Assembly: GCA_013399855.1 (NCBI GenBank)
Contig: VXAY01001260.1
Location: 981 to 64,980 of the forward strand
Length of the DNA stretch: 64,000 nt
Source of the DNA: Oxyruncus cristatus
Lineage: Eukaryota > Chordata > Aves > Passeriformes > Cotingidae
Reading direction: 5' to 3'
Notes under the pieces: generated by a model
Databases searched by the model: none
What the model was told of the DNA's origin: nothing
Seen by the model: the letters and a program-made list of their open reading frames with translations, nothing else
Program-made: the position numbers and the translations under genes
In this document: positions 13,501-28,500 of the stretch, in pieces
Layout of the letters: each line of letters starts with the position of its first letter
Numbering within the stretch: position 1 is the first letter of the stretch

Positions 13501-16500
13501 TGGTGGTTGTCGTAGGTGTCGTTCTATGTGTATATTGTGACCTACATGCTTGTGATCATTTATGAAATCTAAAGATTTAAAAATACATTGGACCTTATTA
13601 ATTCATTGCCTCCTTTCCCTGAAATAAATGGAGGTGTTTTGGGTATTGGTACATTGGGCCAAATCTCTCTTCCAGTGAAGTCAGTGAGAGCTTTACTGTA
13701 AGCTTAAATGGAAATAAAATAAGCCCTGTTCTTCTAGAAAACAGGCCTAATAATAAATCGGGCCAAAATAATCCTTACTGTAACCGTCTTGTCCTCTGTG
13801 GATCCTCTGTGGAGTTAAACCAGGGATGAGTACTGATGTCATGGGTAGAGAGGAGTTACAAGAACCTGAGTATTGCAGTAAGATGCTTCTGCTGAGTGTC
13901 CACAGTGCTTGTCTCAAAAACATGTGAAAGTGCAAAACCAACAGTCAAACGAAGACAAAGTGTCGTGCCCTTACCAGTGCATGCGCAGACCTTTCCTGGC
14001 CAGAGTGTCTTCTCAAAGAGGTGACTCTGCTGGTTTTCAAGGAGTTGGTCTGAATTTGTACCTGTGTAACTGAAATCAGAATTCGTCTATTCATGGGTTA
14101 ATGAAATCTTTAAGAACAAAGTGCATATTTAAATAGAAGAAATATGCTGGCATGCAAACACAGGATTCATAATGTGAAAGCGTAAGGGAAGCAAGATCTC
14201 TGGAGCACAGAGTAACAAGCTGGTGTGGAGGATGCCAGGCTGAAGCTGACTCAGGCCATGCCCTGTGCTGTGATAGCCCCATGGACTTTGCCACGTTTTT
14301 GTTATGTGAAATGTAAGTTGATGAACATACCTGGGCCTTGCATACATCAGCTTGTTCCCTTGTGCTCTGCTGACACTAGATCTGGTGACTGGAACAGGTA
14401 AGTGTTGCCAGTCACTCTCATCACTGGTACAACTCCATTGGTACAGAATTACACCGGGCTGGTGGCTTTTCTAACCCAAACTGATAGCTGGGAGAAGCTG
14501 CATAGCTGGAATTCAGCTCCAGAGTAAAAAACTCGTATCTCTGTCCACCAGACTGCCCTACTCCTTCACCTCAGCTGCTGTGATGAGCATGTACTTCAAT
14601 CTTTTGATGCTTAAAAATGAAATACACCTGCAAAAATTTTAGAGGGGTTTGTTTTTGCCTGACTTGCTCTCACTTCAAATTCTGCCAGGCAGGACAGCAA
14701 TGAGCTTCACAAGTGTGCATGACTGTGTTCCTTCCTGGTACCGTGGCTGTGACAACTGTCAGAGCTGGGCACCAGGACAGAGGGGCAGAGCAGAGGTGTT
14801 CAGTGTTCACCTGTACTCTGTTAAATTAACTCTGCAGCAGTATGGTGTGTGTTCAAAGGCTAAAATTGCTGCTTTTTTATCTGCTGAGGACCGCATAGAG
14901 CAAACCCTGAAAGGAGTGCTGCTGGTGGATGCTGGGAAGCTCTGACGCAGCATTTGCACCGTTACTCTTGGTCAGACTCAGAAGGGATCAGTTGGCAAGC
15001 ACTGGAAACTGAGATTTGCACCATAAAGCTGAAACGCTGAAGGAATCCCAGTCCAAAGGGCAGGCTCCTGCTCCGCCTCTCTCCTAATGGAGTGCAGATG
15101 CTCCCAGTGCTGCAGGTAATCCGTTTAGATCTGGTAGACGCTTTTGCAGCAGCAAATCTCTCTCTTGAGAAAGTGGACAATGAAAACCGGGGACTCTTCG
15201 GTGTCATACTGTGTTAGGCCAGCAATTTGTACCAGTGTGATTTACACCAAAGGCTGCAGCTCTGGCGTTTGGGGAGCGTGGTGTTCCTTCGGGCAGAGCG
15301 CTGCCTAAATTCTGCCCTTGCAAAACTCACGTACAGTGTCACAGACAAATCTGACTAGCGGAACTCCGAGGGAACCAGTACATGACAACAGAGAAGGTGG
15401 GTCCTCTGCTTGTGCCAGGGTTGTCTGGGAGGGTACAAGAGCTGAATTTGGGCCAGTAGTACATAATACTGCTGGTGAATGAGAAAAAAAATTCAATGAC
15501 CTCTTCTTAATCTTATGGAGGGGGAAGAATAAAGCTTGGAGTTGTGACTTGTTTCAAACATACTTTCTCTTCCTTTCACATCCAGTTGCATTCTGTTTGC
15601 AGGGTTTAAAACGGTGGCCTGTTTCTGCTTTCAGTTAAATCAGAGGATGTTTTGCCCTTGACTTTACTGGTCCCACAATCAAACCCATGACCATAGTATT
15701 GTATTTAAGAATGAATCTCTTACAGTCACATAAAAAGCCAGGTTCAGCTTTCAGTAGCTCATCAGAATTCAAGAGTTAACAGTTCACTTATGGTTTTGAA
15801 GTTTTTGCCGAACTTAATTGTGTAGGGCAGGTATCACCTGTGCAGCAGGTGTATTGCTGTTTCCTTCCCAGGTATGAATTCCCTCTCCATAGACCCTAGG
15901 CAGGGGTTCCTGCTTTTCTTGGGAACTTGACCACGGAGATGGGCTCTTCCCAGCAGACAAGTTGGTGGGTCACCTCCTGTCTGTCCCTGCTCTCTGGCTG
16001 CAGTAACCTGCTGGGAATTCCTCTTCGCTTCTGCCTTTCCTCTGCCAATGGCTCAGGCTCACCAGCAAAAACTGTTACACAAGTCTTCCTCCTTGGTGTG
16101 GCTCTGGGGGCTTTGGTGGTTGTTTTCCCTTCAAAATAGCTTTTTTAACAAGTCATTCTTGATGTTGTTCTTCAGTTTCTTTAAGTGAAGAGCCAGGAAA
16201 AAATACGTTGGTTACAGCTTAATCACATGTAAGAATAAACAGGAGGATAAACATTATCCATATATCATTTGAAGCCTGATGATGATAATATGGAGAGAGA
16301 GAGAGCTGGATGTAACTTCCCAGTCACATACATGCTTGTAGAGAAATAAGACCAGGTACAGTCTGCCTGTAACTCCCTGCGATGTCTTTGCACCAGAGCG
16401 GGTGGTGGTGTGAGCTGTGTTCATGGTGTACAGCAGTAAAATGCAGCAGTGTTACACTGACTGAGCAAAACTGGTGGTTTACTCACCAGAGGATTGGCTG

Positions 16501-19500
16501 CAGGAAAAATAAAAAGAGCAAGGATGTAAGACAAGCTGTGTTCTTTCAACAGCAGAAGAGCTTTACCAGTTTAGCTAATCAGTGTCCCAGGCGAATGCCC
16601 AAGCTGCGTGGGCAGCTGCTTTTAAGCAAAAAGACAGTTTGTCACTACCCAGAGAGGCTGGTATCGTTACTGTTCGCAGCAGTGGGGAGTGTCCTGCTGC
16701 AGCAGAGGCCATTGTGGGCACCAAGGGTCACCTGGTGTTCCTGCTCCACACAGAGGGTGCAGAGCTGCAGAGTCCCAGGCAGTCTGTGCCTGGGAAATTC
16801 TTCCTGTTATTCTGGAAGTAAGGAAAAAGATAATAGGAAAAGACTGCTCAGCTTTTGTATGTCTGGGATCAGAAGTAAGGGGCTGTGGCTCAAGCAGATT
16901 AAACGTTCTAGCTGTTAACGTGAGCACTGTGCACCAAGGTGAATGTGTTACCTGTCACCATGTATGCTTTCGAAAAGGTTGTGCAGCCCTTGCATCTCCA
17001 TCCCTCCTTCTCCTACTCTGTGCTGAAACATCCTGGTTTCACAGCACCCACACATGCAAAAGATGTGGAGGGCCAGACTTGCACCCTGAAAGAGAAATAA
17101 GTTACATCTGAAACTTTCCTTCCTTCACCAAGTCCCAGTGGGAGTTTCGCTCTTGAGTTCAATGAGCGAGGATTTAGCGCATTTATATTATAATATAACC
17201 AGTGTCTGCATGTTTTCAACCTCCCAGCATGCCCAGTTGTAAAAGGGTGATGGTAGTGGAGGTAATGTCCAGATTTAGTCTGATTTTAAAATCTTAATAA
17301 AAATACTGAGTTACCTTCCACTTGAAGTTACAGAAAGCAAGTGAACAGCAAAGGAGCTGGTGTTTGGGGCAGCCCTGCTCTCATCAGGGCCCCTGTACCA
17401 TGATTTAGGGGAAAGGGATGGTTAAAGGAATAGCAAGAAAAGACTTGTATAGGCAGGAATGTTTTGTTTGAATTGTGCATCTTCTCATGTATTAACAACT
17501 TAATTCTCTTGAGTGCCCACAACTCCCACAGAGTTTGAACTGAAATGCAGTTCTTGCAGGATTGGGACCTTTGGAAATCCAGGGAACACTTGGGAAACTA
17601 AGAAGCTAGTGTAGGATTTTGTTTTAAAATAAACAATTTTTGTTCTGGGTTGGTTTTCATGACCCAAATGTAGTGTAAACTCTGTGTTGAGAAAACATGA
17701 GAGGCCCAGAACCCTCACAGGGCTCAAATCAGAGCAGCAGGAACAATGGCATAATAGAAACAGGACACAATTTAAATTTGTATTAATGTTTTTAATCTTC
17801 ACCAACTATTTAGGCAAAAGTTGAGTTAGAATGAAGTAAAAAGCAGAAGAAGAGCAAAAGTAACCTGAAATTAATACTGGAATAAGAAACCCCAGTAGTA
17901 CTGGAAACCCAGCTAACAAGTGTTAAGTCCACAAAATAAAATAAAGAGAGGAGTTCCCAAATAGATGGGTATTACCTACTTCTGTGCAGTTACCTGGACC
18001 TTGGGCATATTTCACTGAAAGAATAATATTCAGCTCCCGCTGTTAACACATTCTGTGTTTTGAAGGTTCATAGTACATTGTAATATGATTTGGTTACTTT
18101 TATTAAAAATATGCAAGTCAGCCAGACTCTGCTCTGCTCACTCTCTCCCAGTAGTTACTGCTTGTAGGGAACAGGGGTGGCAGAACTGGCCTGTCTTGAC
18201 CTACAGTAGCAGCAGCTCTGCCTGCACTGGGCTGCCGTGGATCACACCCCTGCCATGGCCAAGGCCCCTGTTCTGGTCCTGGATACTCCAGAGCAGCTCA
18301 GTCAGTCCAGTTGATTGAAACTGTGCAGTTAAGCATCCAAAATCATGGGAGGCTGTTTGTCACTGTCCCTGGTACAGGGGATGAACAAGCCTCATCAGTG
18401 GCAGGCGGGGAACTTCTAATGGCGAAGTGGAAATTGTACCTTGTTAAGCACAGCAAATGCATTACATGACTGATGAGTTAAATAGATGTCGTGCATGCTG
18501 ATGTGTGCAGTTGGAGGAGTGCTGTTGTCTGTGGATGTGTCTGCTGTCCCTACCTATGGATGTGCTTATATGCCAAACACAGTGAAAGGATTTGTAATAC
18601 AGCAATTAACATACTAGAAACTGTTTGTTTAGTGAAGTTTTTTTATAGCTGTTAAAACAACACACTAAAATAGGCAGACACTTGAATAAGGCAAAATAGA
18701 ATCATTGGCCTGATGAAGGGCTGGATTCTGGCACTGATCCTCCTGGTTAAGCAGGACTCTGCTCCTGTTGACCGCCCACGAGACAAGTGGCAGAAACAGG
18801 TCCCCAGGGAGAAACACACTGCTGATGAATTTGGGATGAGTGACCAGTGCTGATGGGCTTAATCCCACTATCCCGATAGGTGGAGGGCTTGGGGTTAAAT
18901 TAACCCTTGTAAACTTGGTGGGAATGAAAAACCTGGAAAGAGAGGTTTAAGGGAGCCTCAATTCCCTTAGTAGGTGGTGTGCTCATTGTAATTGTTTGAC
19001 CACTCCTCCTCCTCCTTCCTGTTGGGATGCTTGGCTGAACAGATGCAGGGCCAGAGTGGTTCTTGACTACCATGAGAATTTTTCATGCAGGAAAAGACAC
19101 AGGCCTCTCTCTACCTGGGATTAGTGTTTCCACTTCATTGTCTTACCTGCTAATGTATGTCTAGGTGATACTGCTTCTACAAATTTAAAAAATAACTGTA
19201 ATGTATCAAAATAGGAATACGCATATATTTCCAGGAAATTATGTATCAAATGTATCATCTGTCAAAGTGTCTTAAGTGTGGAGATAGGTTGTTAACAACA
19301 GGCATCTCTCATCCTTACCATGAATGCTTTGTGGTATTTCAAAAATAATGGGTAGTTTCCACTTCAGTGGATTTTATTTCCTGTTGCTTCAGTGGACTTT
19401 AATTGATAGTAACAGAGAACAGAAAACAAAATTGTCCATGCCTTTATTTTAACTACAAAATCCATTACATACCTAATTTTGCTTTTTAGTGATGTTACAA

Positions 19501-22500
19501 TAAGAAGAAAATAAATCTTTCCAGAACTTCCTAAGAATGATTCTGCATGGTAGATTATCATGTTCTTTATGGATTATTGACTTTTAAAAATACATGTTGA
19601 TACTATATAGACTATCTCTGATCTGTTACAAAAATAGATATTCTAGCCTGAACAGCAAAATATGAAGTATTAAATCTAGGTAATAGATCCTGCAGTTCCT
19701 TCAGGTGCTTAATAGTTAATGAGTGTAATATCCTTGAAAAGCACGGCAAAGTGAGCATATGGCTCAAAAAACTCCTATGGCATTCCAGGATCAGCACTTC
19801 AAGGCAGGAGCAGGAGATTATAGGAACTGGAGATGGATGAACATGTAATCAGTGAGTTACCTCCTCCACCCTTCTGCTGAGATTGGACTGTGCTCCTTGA
19901 TGCTCTTGTTAAAAACTGAGAGGGCCATTTGGGGGTTACAGGCTTTGGTATCTCTGGTGCTCACAGGTCAGTTTTGTGCTTGAGCATCTGTGGTGGCTCA
20001 CTGGTGCCATGGGGATTGAAAGCCCTGTGCCGGGCCTGGCAGTGCCTGTAGGACACGGGTACCTGAGGCTGCCCGGGTGCCCTGCTCTGGTCGGAGTGGT
20101 GGGAGGAGGAGCTGGTGGTCAGGGAGCTGAGCGAGTGCAGAGCTGTGCCCTGCCTAACACTGCAGGCTGGACACCTGCCCTCTTGGGACTGGAGGCCAGT
20201 ACCTGATCTGTGCTTACTTTTGCCAGAAACCCCTTTTGGGGCACCCCTCTGTGCCTTCAGGCACACGTGGCTGCTTGGATTCCACAGTTTGCAGAGCAGC
20301 AGTTTACACCCTGAGTTTGAGACTCAGACTCTCACACATGCACAATTTTCTGTACAAATGAAAGATTTAAAAGGTGCTTAAAACAAAATTCTCCCCAGCC
20401 CAAACACCCTCCAAGCCAGGCATACTCCTGAAGCAGTCTGAGGTGATCGAGATGTTATCTTTGATTAAAGTGGAAACCGTGGCAGAGCTGTGAGGGTGAA
20501 GCCTCTCAGGGTTTCTGCAGTGTAGGGCAGCTGGGTCGTGAGGACCCACACTACAGCCAGGGCCTCCCCAGTGCTTGCTTCCCTCCGCTGGAGAAGGGCT
20601 TAAAATCGCTGCTCAGATAGCAGGGTGGGAGGCTGTGGTATAACCATACAACAGAGCTTTCTTTATGGACTGTCACACTAATCATAGCTGAAGTTTTAAA
20701 CTGAGGCAGATCAGAAAACCTAGTGCAGCCTGATGAATCCTTTAGCCACGTTCCTTGCTGTTCAGGGCGTGAGGGAGCAGAGACAATGCTTCAACACCTC
20801 TCTCTCATAACTACTGTCTGGCCAGAAGGCAGAAGACACCCATTTGCTGGGTTACCTCTGTTCTCTGGCTAGCCCTGCCTGCTTTTCAGGCAGGCTGGGT
20901 GTTTTAATGTATCTCCCTGGGGAAAGCAGCTGCAGGTGCTCTCCCCGTTATGGTTTGCTGTGCTCAGAACTAGTGCACAAACCCAATCAGTTTTATAGAA
21001 ATAATGGAAATAGGAAAAACACTGCTGGGAAGGTCTGGCAGCACTGTCCACTGCCCACCCAGCCTGTGTTGCTGTGGGTGGGATGTGGCAGTGCCCGCAG
21101 AGAGCTGGCTTCTGGCACACCGGTGGTGGGTAGGGCACAGCCACTTCAGAGGCTCTCCACTGTTCCTTCCCAGCAGTTACTTTCCTGTGATGGGACAAGC
21201 AGCAGACTTCTGACAGACAGAGCTATGTAACCAGCAGTGCCAGATACGCTGTAAGGCCTCTCAAGCACCTCTGCTCCAATTCATGGCATTTTTTCTCTTC
21301 CAAGCAGATAACAGTATCTATCCTACCCACCTTGAGCAAGTATTTAAGAGATAAGCAGCACTGTTTATGCTCAGCAGCAATGACTGGACTCTGCTCACAC
21401 ACCTGGGAGCTTTGTTAACATGTCCTGTGGGGCAGTTTCAGGTGATGCTCAGTGTCCTGCCTCCAAACAACCCTCTTCTTGCTCTCTGTGGCGTTTCCCA
21501 CAGCCATCACCTCCTCGTCCAGCTGCGCAGCCAGGCACAGCAGCCAAGTCCAGCTGACAGCTGTGTGAGGCACAGGGAGAGCTGTAGAGCTCACGTTGGC
21601 TGTGCTGTGTGTTTGTGCTGGGAGCAGGAGGGCACACAGAGGAGGCAGGGACAGCACGGGGCACTGAGGGCAGCACAGGCCCAGACTCTTGCAGGATCCA
21701 CAGACAGGCAGTTCTCTCTTCTTCCCTTCTCCTCCCATAGAATTAGGAGACACGTTTTAATGACAGTTTGCTGAAATGTTCACTCCCTGCTGATTTGACA
21801 TTGGGCAGAAAAAGTGTCTACAAAATCAATTTTTAATAAATGTAAACAACTAAATTATGAATGACAAAAATATCACTGAACAGTTAAATATTAATCACAT
21901 AATTACTTAAATTAATACTTTTCGTGCAATATTGTGATAGAGAGCTCTACTTCCATGGCGTTGCTGCGCTGGCTGGGCCAGCGTGGAGGGGAGGACAGGA
22001 CCACAGTGTCCCTCCCAGCAGGGGGACCCACGACAGGGACTTGGGGACAGAGCAATCTCATGGTGCTTGTCTCAGTCCCAGTTGCTGGTTGTCCCACAGG
22101 TCTCCCAATACTGGGTGCTCCTCTTAAGACCTGTGGAACCAGATTTATTAAGAAAGAACTTCTGTTTTCCGTTCAAAATCAAACTGTCAAGAAAATGGCT
22201 AAACTGGCCCCAAACCAGAAAGTAACCCCCTCCACCCCAAAAACTTTCCAGTCCCAAAGTGCCATTAAACTCCCCGACAGCAGTGTGTGACGTGCAGAGC
22301 CATAGCTGTGCTCAGGGATGGTGTTGGGAAGACCAAGGGTCCTCCAGATAGAGCAGTGGGTGCCAAAAGCCCTGGCTGCTCCTGAAATGGAGTTGGGAGG
22401 GTTTAAGAAAAAGATGGTGTGTCATGAGCTGTGCTGTAGGGGCTGACATTACTGCCCTGTGGGCCCCCTCTGTGCTCCCACCTCAACAGGTGCTGGAGGG

Positions 22501-25500
22501 AGCTTGTGGGGTGGAAAATTGGTCACCAGGATTGTGGGGAGTGGGCAGCAGCAGCCATCTATAGGTACTTGCAGGCAGCACTCTGCTTTCTCTGCCCAAG
22601 AAACTAAGAAAAGAATTTACTGGCACTCTTGTCCTTGTGGGTTGGCTGGCTGTGTTGTTTGTTTTTAATCTAATAAAAGGAGATCTTAATATCATAGTAA
22701 AATCGGTACAAAGCTAGAAACTCACCCCTCGGCGTTTTGGCGAAACATTATTGAAAATGTAAAAGCCTTTAGCAGAAACAACAGAGGCACAAAGAAACAG
22801 TGGAAATAGGATCAACAGGTTGTGTTCTGGATATTGGGAAAAGTAGGGAAGTGCATCCAGCCAGGGCTCGAGGTGCCAGGGAGACCAGCTAGGCTGGGGG
22901 CTGGACACCAGCCCCACTGGCTCTGCGCCCTGGGGACATGATGCACTTGGGACCCTTGCAGGGTCAGGGTGGGCAGCATTGCAGAGCAGAGCACTGCCGG
23001 TGTCCAGGCAGTTGGGAAGAGCGCAGTGCCAGCAGGGCAGGAGCAACTGAGGAGGAAGAACAGGCAGCTGGGAAGATCTGTGCACGGGGCAGATGGTGTG
23101 AGCATGGCGGGACCCGGCCGGGGAGGTGGAGGCAGTGGAAAGGCACACTTGCCATCCTTAGGCTGCTAGAATTGATCCTGGCTCGGTCTGCTCCCTGTAT
23201 GGCAGTTAAGTATTGTGCACAAATTCTAAGAGTGTTTCCAAAGTAGAAAGTGAAGCATCTCTTGCAAAAAGGTAGGAATACTGAAGAAGTCTTCGTTGCT
23301 CAGACTGACCCTTTGCTGTGGGATCCCAGTGCAGCTTTATTCTTCTCTTTGTATTCCTGTGCCTCCCACCTCTTCACAAGCATCACTGGAAGCACTATTC
23401 CTGTGTGCCACAAGCAAGTGCCTCCTGAGAATGCCATTACCTAGTTTGTCCACCAGTACAGTACTGGTCACCATGACAGCTCATAAAAACAACCATTTTT
23501 GGGATGACTTTTGCCCAGTCTGAGCTGCAGCCAGTCCCCACGACGAACTCATGGCACTGGAAGGAGCAGCTTCCTGAGGCTTCCAGCCAGCCCAGTACCT
23601 GATTTCTGATCATCAACAAATTTGGACAGTGCCAAACCATTCCCGTCCCTTTCACTTGCTGGCTGTCTGACGGCCTGGGTGGATTTTGCTTCCATGATTC
23701 TTGTGGAGCTGCTCCAGGTCACTGTGCTGTTTTCCATAGCATCACACATGATGAGTAACTGTGTCAAGCCAGCTCTCCATTTGAAGCTGCCGTTTGAGTT
23801 CACTTGGTGCTCCCACAGTGTTGCATTTTCCGATGGACTTTTCCAGGTATGGTTTGTACTGGTGAGAAGGGAGAAGCAGGAGTGCTTTCCACATGCAGCA
23901 TTACAACATGCTGCAGTGCAGTTGGTTCTTGGAACATAGCAGCCCCCTAAAACGTCAAATAAATCCTTAAACTATTCATCACTCTGTTTTTGGGGTGGCA
24001 GTTAAGTCTTTCAACACTCTGCGAGTTTCTTTCCCCAGCAGTAATTTCGCTGGTGAAGAAATACAGCTCAGGGCACTCCACAAAGGCCTCAAAATTCATG
24101 TTTTGTTTTCATTACCAAAAAAATGCTCCACTACATTAAAGAGTGGCCCATTAAAACTTTGTACCCTGTCTTCTCTGTGCCCTGTCGTTGTTGGCAAACC
24201 CTCCCCCATGCGCGTGCAGAGCCCAGCAGCAGCTTCTGCAGATTCACAGAGAGAGGGGACCCGGGTTCAGCCACAGCCCAGCTTGTTTAGGTGTAAGACC
24301 TCAAAACTTCCAATAGCCGGGCAGATTTACTCAGTAAATATGGGTATTGAACCTTAAGCTACCAGTGCTTCGTCCGCTTGCAGTCTGTCCCAGCACAGCA
24401 CACCGGCTCTGGTGCGTGTCCAAGGAAATGCATTAACTGTCTGGTTCCTGGAATAAAATGTAACACTGTACAAAGCAATAGCTTTAACTGTCTCAGGCAA
24501 ATGGCCGTAAAACAACAATGAAAAAGAAAACAGTGACTTACTAGTCTTACTGAACTTTGGGATTTTATGAATTAAATGTTGCCACGTGAACTAGACGGTG
24601 TTCTCTGATACCATAGAAACGCCGGAGGTTGGAGAAAGAATTGAACCTGTTATAATTAGGCTTTAGGGGAGCATTTGGTTGCTCTCACAAGTAATTTGGA
24701 GTAGCTGAACGCTGACACAGTCATGAGAGAAGGCAGTGAAACCTGGAGACTGTGCTTAAGAGGGCAGAAAGTTTTTTAGCACAATTCCTTGGGGACTTAC
24801 TAAGTCCAGTTTTGTTTAATATTTCCACAGTTTATTTAGCTGTAAATGGCACATTAATTAAATTCACAAGTATATTAGGAAGTTAGAGGATCAGAGCGAG
24901 GTGCGGCTGTGGAGAGCGCATCTCACCATGTCGCGTGAACCAGGACCCAGACCAAGTGATGCAGGGCACAGCCAGAAGCACCAGCACTGCAGAGGATGGT
25001 GGGGAATCAAACCTGCCCCTTCCCATCGCTGGGATGGGCACTGGAGTCACTTCCATCCACTCCCCACCCTGCTGGGCCAGAAAGCTTGGGGCGGGGTTAT
25101 GGTGCTGGAAGGAGGGAGGCAGCAGGGCTGTGGCTGCAGCATTCATCAGCAGTGCTGGACATTGCCTTTGGCAGGGTTTGATAAGCTTGTTTTCCAGGGC
25201 AGGGGAAAGCCGTGCCCTGGTCTCAGCGAGGGATGTGGGGGGATTTCATGGCTGATTTGAAGGGGCGGCTCGATGGTGAAATCCAGGCGGCTGCGGGATG
25301 GTCTCTCTGGGAAATGGAGGAGTCCTCACTGGCAGGATTATTTAAGACTCGACTTTGAAAGACGAGACACTCTGCAGTTGGGAACAATGCTGCACTGTCA
25401 GAGAGATGGACTCAATTACTTAATAGATCTTTGCTGTCTGTCTCCTGCGATTTCCCTTTCAAGAACATATATTCAGCTGGGTTATTTCTCATGGGAAGAC

Positions 25501-28500
25501 AAAGCGTTGTGAGAGAAGCCAGGCATTTGGAGGGGAGCGGCGGGAGGAGCGGCAGCCAGGCAGATGACTGGTTTGCTCTCTGTGGAGCACGCTCCTCAGG
25601 ACGGGGAAAATGCTGCAGTGATGTAGCTGGTGTGGTCCTTTGGTCCTGTAACCAGCTGATCCCTCCATCTCACAGGTCTCGCTTCCTCTTCTTTGCTCAC
25701 AAAAGATTTGCCACTTGGCTCCCCTGCTGCCAGGCTCTGATCCCCAGGACTGCTGGCGGTGGCACTGTGTTCCCACAGGCAGTGCTGCACATGCTGCACA
25801 GGCCATTGGTTCTGTTTTGTCAAAACGTTCCACGTTGGATGGACACTGCCAGGTCCACACAGCTCATCTCAGTGCACGGGCAGCCTCCCCTCTAGCACGG
25901 GAAGGCTCTCATGGCACTGGATCCAGTGGCAGCCAAGCTGGAGGAAAAGCTCATCTCCAAGTGACCACTTGGTGCCTCATCAGGACGTGGTGAACAGGGA
26001 TGTGTAATGGAGCCAGTGATTCCTGTTCTCACCAAAATCACTCTGCCAGCCACGGGGTGAGCGTTTCATGGGCACTTTCCTCGTTGGGGTCACGGCCTCA
26101 TTGACAGCCCTGACTGAGGGCAGCAGAGCTCAGTGCCAGGGCAGCTGCAGGCTCCCATGCTGGTGTGTCTGTATGGGCACACGTGTGTGTGAGCATGTGG
26201 GGGCACACACATGCCCAGGGCATCCATCTCTGTGCGCTTGTTTGTCACCAAATTAAGATACTGTGTTACCTTATGCACACGGAATTGATGCACCTAAATT
26301 GGCTGGATGTTTTTAAGCCCCAGGGCTGTAATGAGATTTCGTCTCTTTTGCCCATTTCTTTTTCTCTTCTTTTTTTTCAGAATAAGTCGTCTGTTTAATG
26401 GCACAGAGCCTATTGTCTTGGACAGTTTAAAACAACACTATTTCATTGATCGAGATGGAGAAATTTTCAGATATATATTAAGCTTCCTAAGGACATCTAA
26501 GCTACTGCTCCCAGATGACTTTAAGGTAAGGAAAGCTATAGTCTGCAATCTATTTTTTCCTCCCATTCTGTCATTTGTTTTGGTGCGGGTTGGTTTGTGT
26601 GCTTGACCTAAACACACTTAACTAAATGTTGCTGTTTATTTGTTAGGATTTTTATACTTGTGTGTTACACCAGGGATGCTGTTAGTTAATAAATGGACCA
26701 GTGGTTGTCATGGATACCATAAAAAGTTAAACGATGAAGCTTATGGCTAAATCAGTTTTTCTAAACTAATTGTATTTTCTCACATTTTTAGCTTATTTAT
26801 CAGGGTATAACGACAATTAAGAAACAGCATCAGCAACTAGCACTTACCAGGGTTTAATGCTCTGAAACTGAAAGGAATGTTTTAAATTTGATACTTAGAG
26901 GACTTGAACTGTATAAATCTTTTTCTTGTTGATATAAAAAGGAAACACCCTTAAACAAGCCCATAAGGATTTGTGTTAGATATAACCAATGCAGATACTT
27001 TGATTTCAGGAAGTAATCTGTTCACAGTTTGTGAATGTCAAAATATTCTTGGGAGATGGAATGGACTGAGGGTTTTTAAGGAGCAGTGCATGTTTTCTAT
27101 GAAGTAGTGGCGCTGGTTGTTGCTTTGCAGGCCCTGATTGTTTAAAGGCTCTCCTCTTAGCCTTGTTTGTTTGGCTTCACACTTACGAAACTTCCAACAT
27201 TGTCACCCTTATGTATGAAAATTGGAAGACAAAAGTGTGCAAACTGTAGATGACAAGATTAAACAAAAGCATTTACTCCAGGATGAAATTCTGAATAAAT
27301 TGGGATGGCAGAAGGGGGTGTGCTCAGTTGGAAGAGCAGAGCATTGCTGGAAAGGAAAGTTCCTGCGCTCTGCGACGCGATTTCACTTTGTTGTGTTGGG
27401 TGGGCAAGATCACTTGGCCAGTTATGACTGAGCCAGTCCAGAGTTACGGTTGTGGTGGTGGCTGTAGCTTTGGAGTACAGCTGATCTTCGGGCTGCAACT
27501 GCTCCTCAGCCATTCCTGCCTGAGTTACGAGGATAATCATGTTTGACCCCGTCTGCAGTTGGTGTTGAGGACACGCGCTGCATGGTGGGAGCACACGTCT
27601 CTTCTCGAGGCAGGAGGAAGGTTTGGCACCCATGGGAAGTTTTGGAGCTCCAGCCCAGAAGGGCTGTCCTGAGCACTGGTCTTCCAGGCGGGTCAGGGAG
27701 GCTGCCCTGGGGGTTGGGGTGCTGTGAGACAGGGTGAGAGCCAGAGCACCGAACGGTGAGTGTGAGAAAGCTCTTCACAGAGAAGTGAGAGGAAACACGT
27801 GGGTAGCAGTGAAGCTAAAGACCAGACCAGTCCTGGGGGTTGTGAGATGGATCAAGTAAAGGGGGGTGGGCAGACAAGTGGGGCAGGTGCCAGACAGGTG
27901 GTTTAGCAGCAACGTTGCAAACAATCTAGTGGGACAAGAAGGTGTCCCACTAGAAGAGCGCATAGAAGAGGTGCAGTTCGAGCTGATCATGGCCTCAACC
28001 AGCATCCAGATTTCAGAGGTGCTCTGCAACAAAACCAGGATTCAGCAAGAGCCTGGAGGGGAAAGTGCCAGTGGATGCCAAGGACTTGTCTGCACAGCAA
28101 GCCTCTGGCAGGGCTGGGAGAGACTCAGGAGAGCCGGCGCTGTGCCCGGGCTCAGGCCGTTGTTCCAGACCATCTCTTTGCATAGGGTTAACTGTATTTT
28201 ATTTAGTTCCTCCCTGGGAGAGCTTTAGAGCAAACCCCAGGCTAATGAGGGCTCAAGAACAAAGCAAAGCATTGCTAGGTAGGGAGTAGCTAAATAAAAA
28301 TGCATAGAAGAATGCACTGTAAAGCTATATTAAAACTGCATTGTAAACGGATTTGACTTCACAGAAATCGTGTAATTTTACCAGCATGATTAAAGTGACA
28401 GAAGACAATAATCAAAGGCAGCAAATGGAATCACTCGGTGTTTCTAAATGCAAAACTCTATTTAAGGTATAAAACCTGACAGGTTTTCCAGTGAGACTTG

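Larger units (their letters stand above)
4571..26380 (+). other. KCTD15: KCTD15 intron 2 (21.8 kb)
   Basis: This is the largest intron, splitting codon 55 (AG/A, Arg) in phase 2. It ends in a strong pyrimidine tract (ttcttttttttcag at 26366-26380). No exon, RNA gene or intact transposon was recognised. It contains at least nine fragments of an ancient palindromic repeat between 7.3 and 17.2 kb, listed separately, a short GA run at 16293-16305, and a GT/CA-rich patch near 26165-26215. Conserved-looking AT-rich blocks occur near 9995-10080 and 24540-24720. The remaining open frames lack splice context and recognisable protein similarity. Confidence 0.6.

Noticed and set aside
27305..27385. tRNA-like segment (TGCTCAGTTGGAAGAGCAGAG)
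   Set aside because: The A-box/D-arm is tRNA-like, but no B-box, T-arm or matching acceptor stem follows. At most a decayed tRNA-derived fragment.
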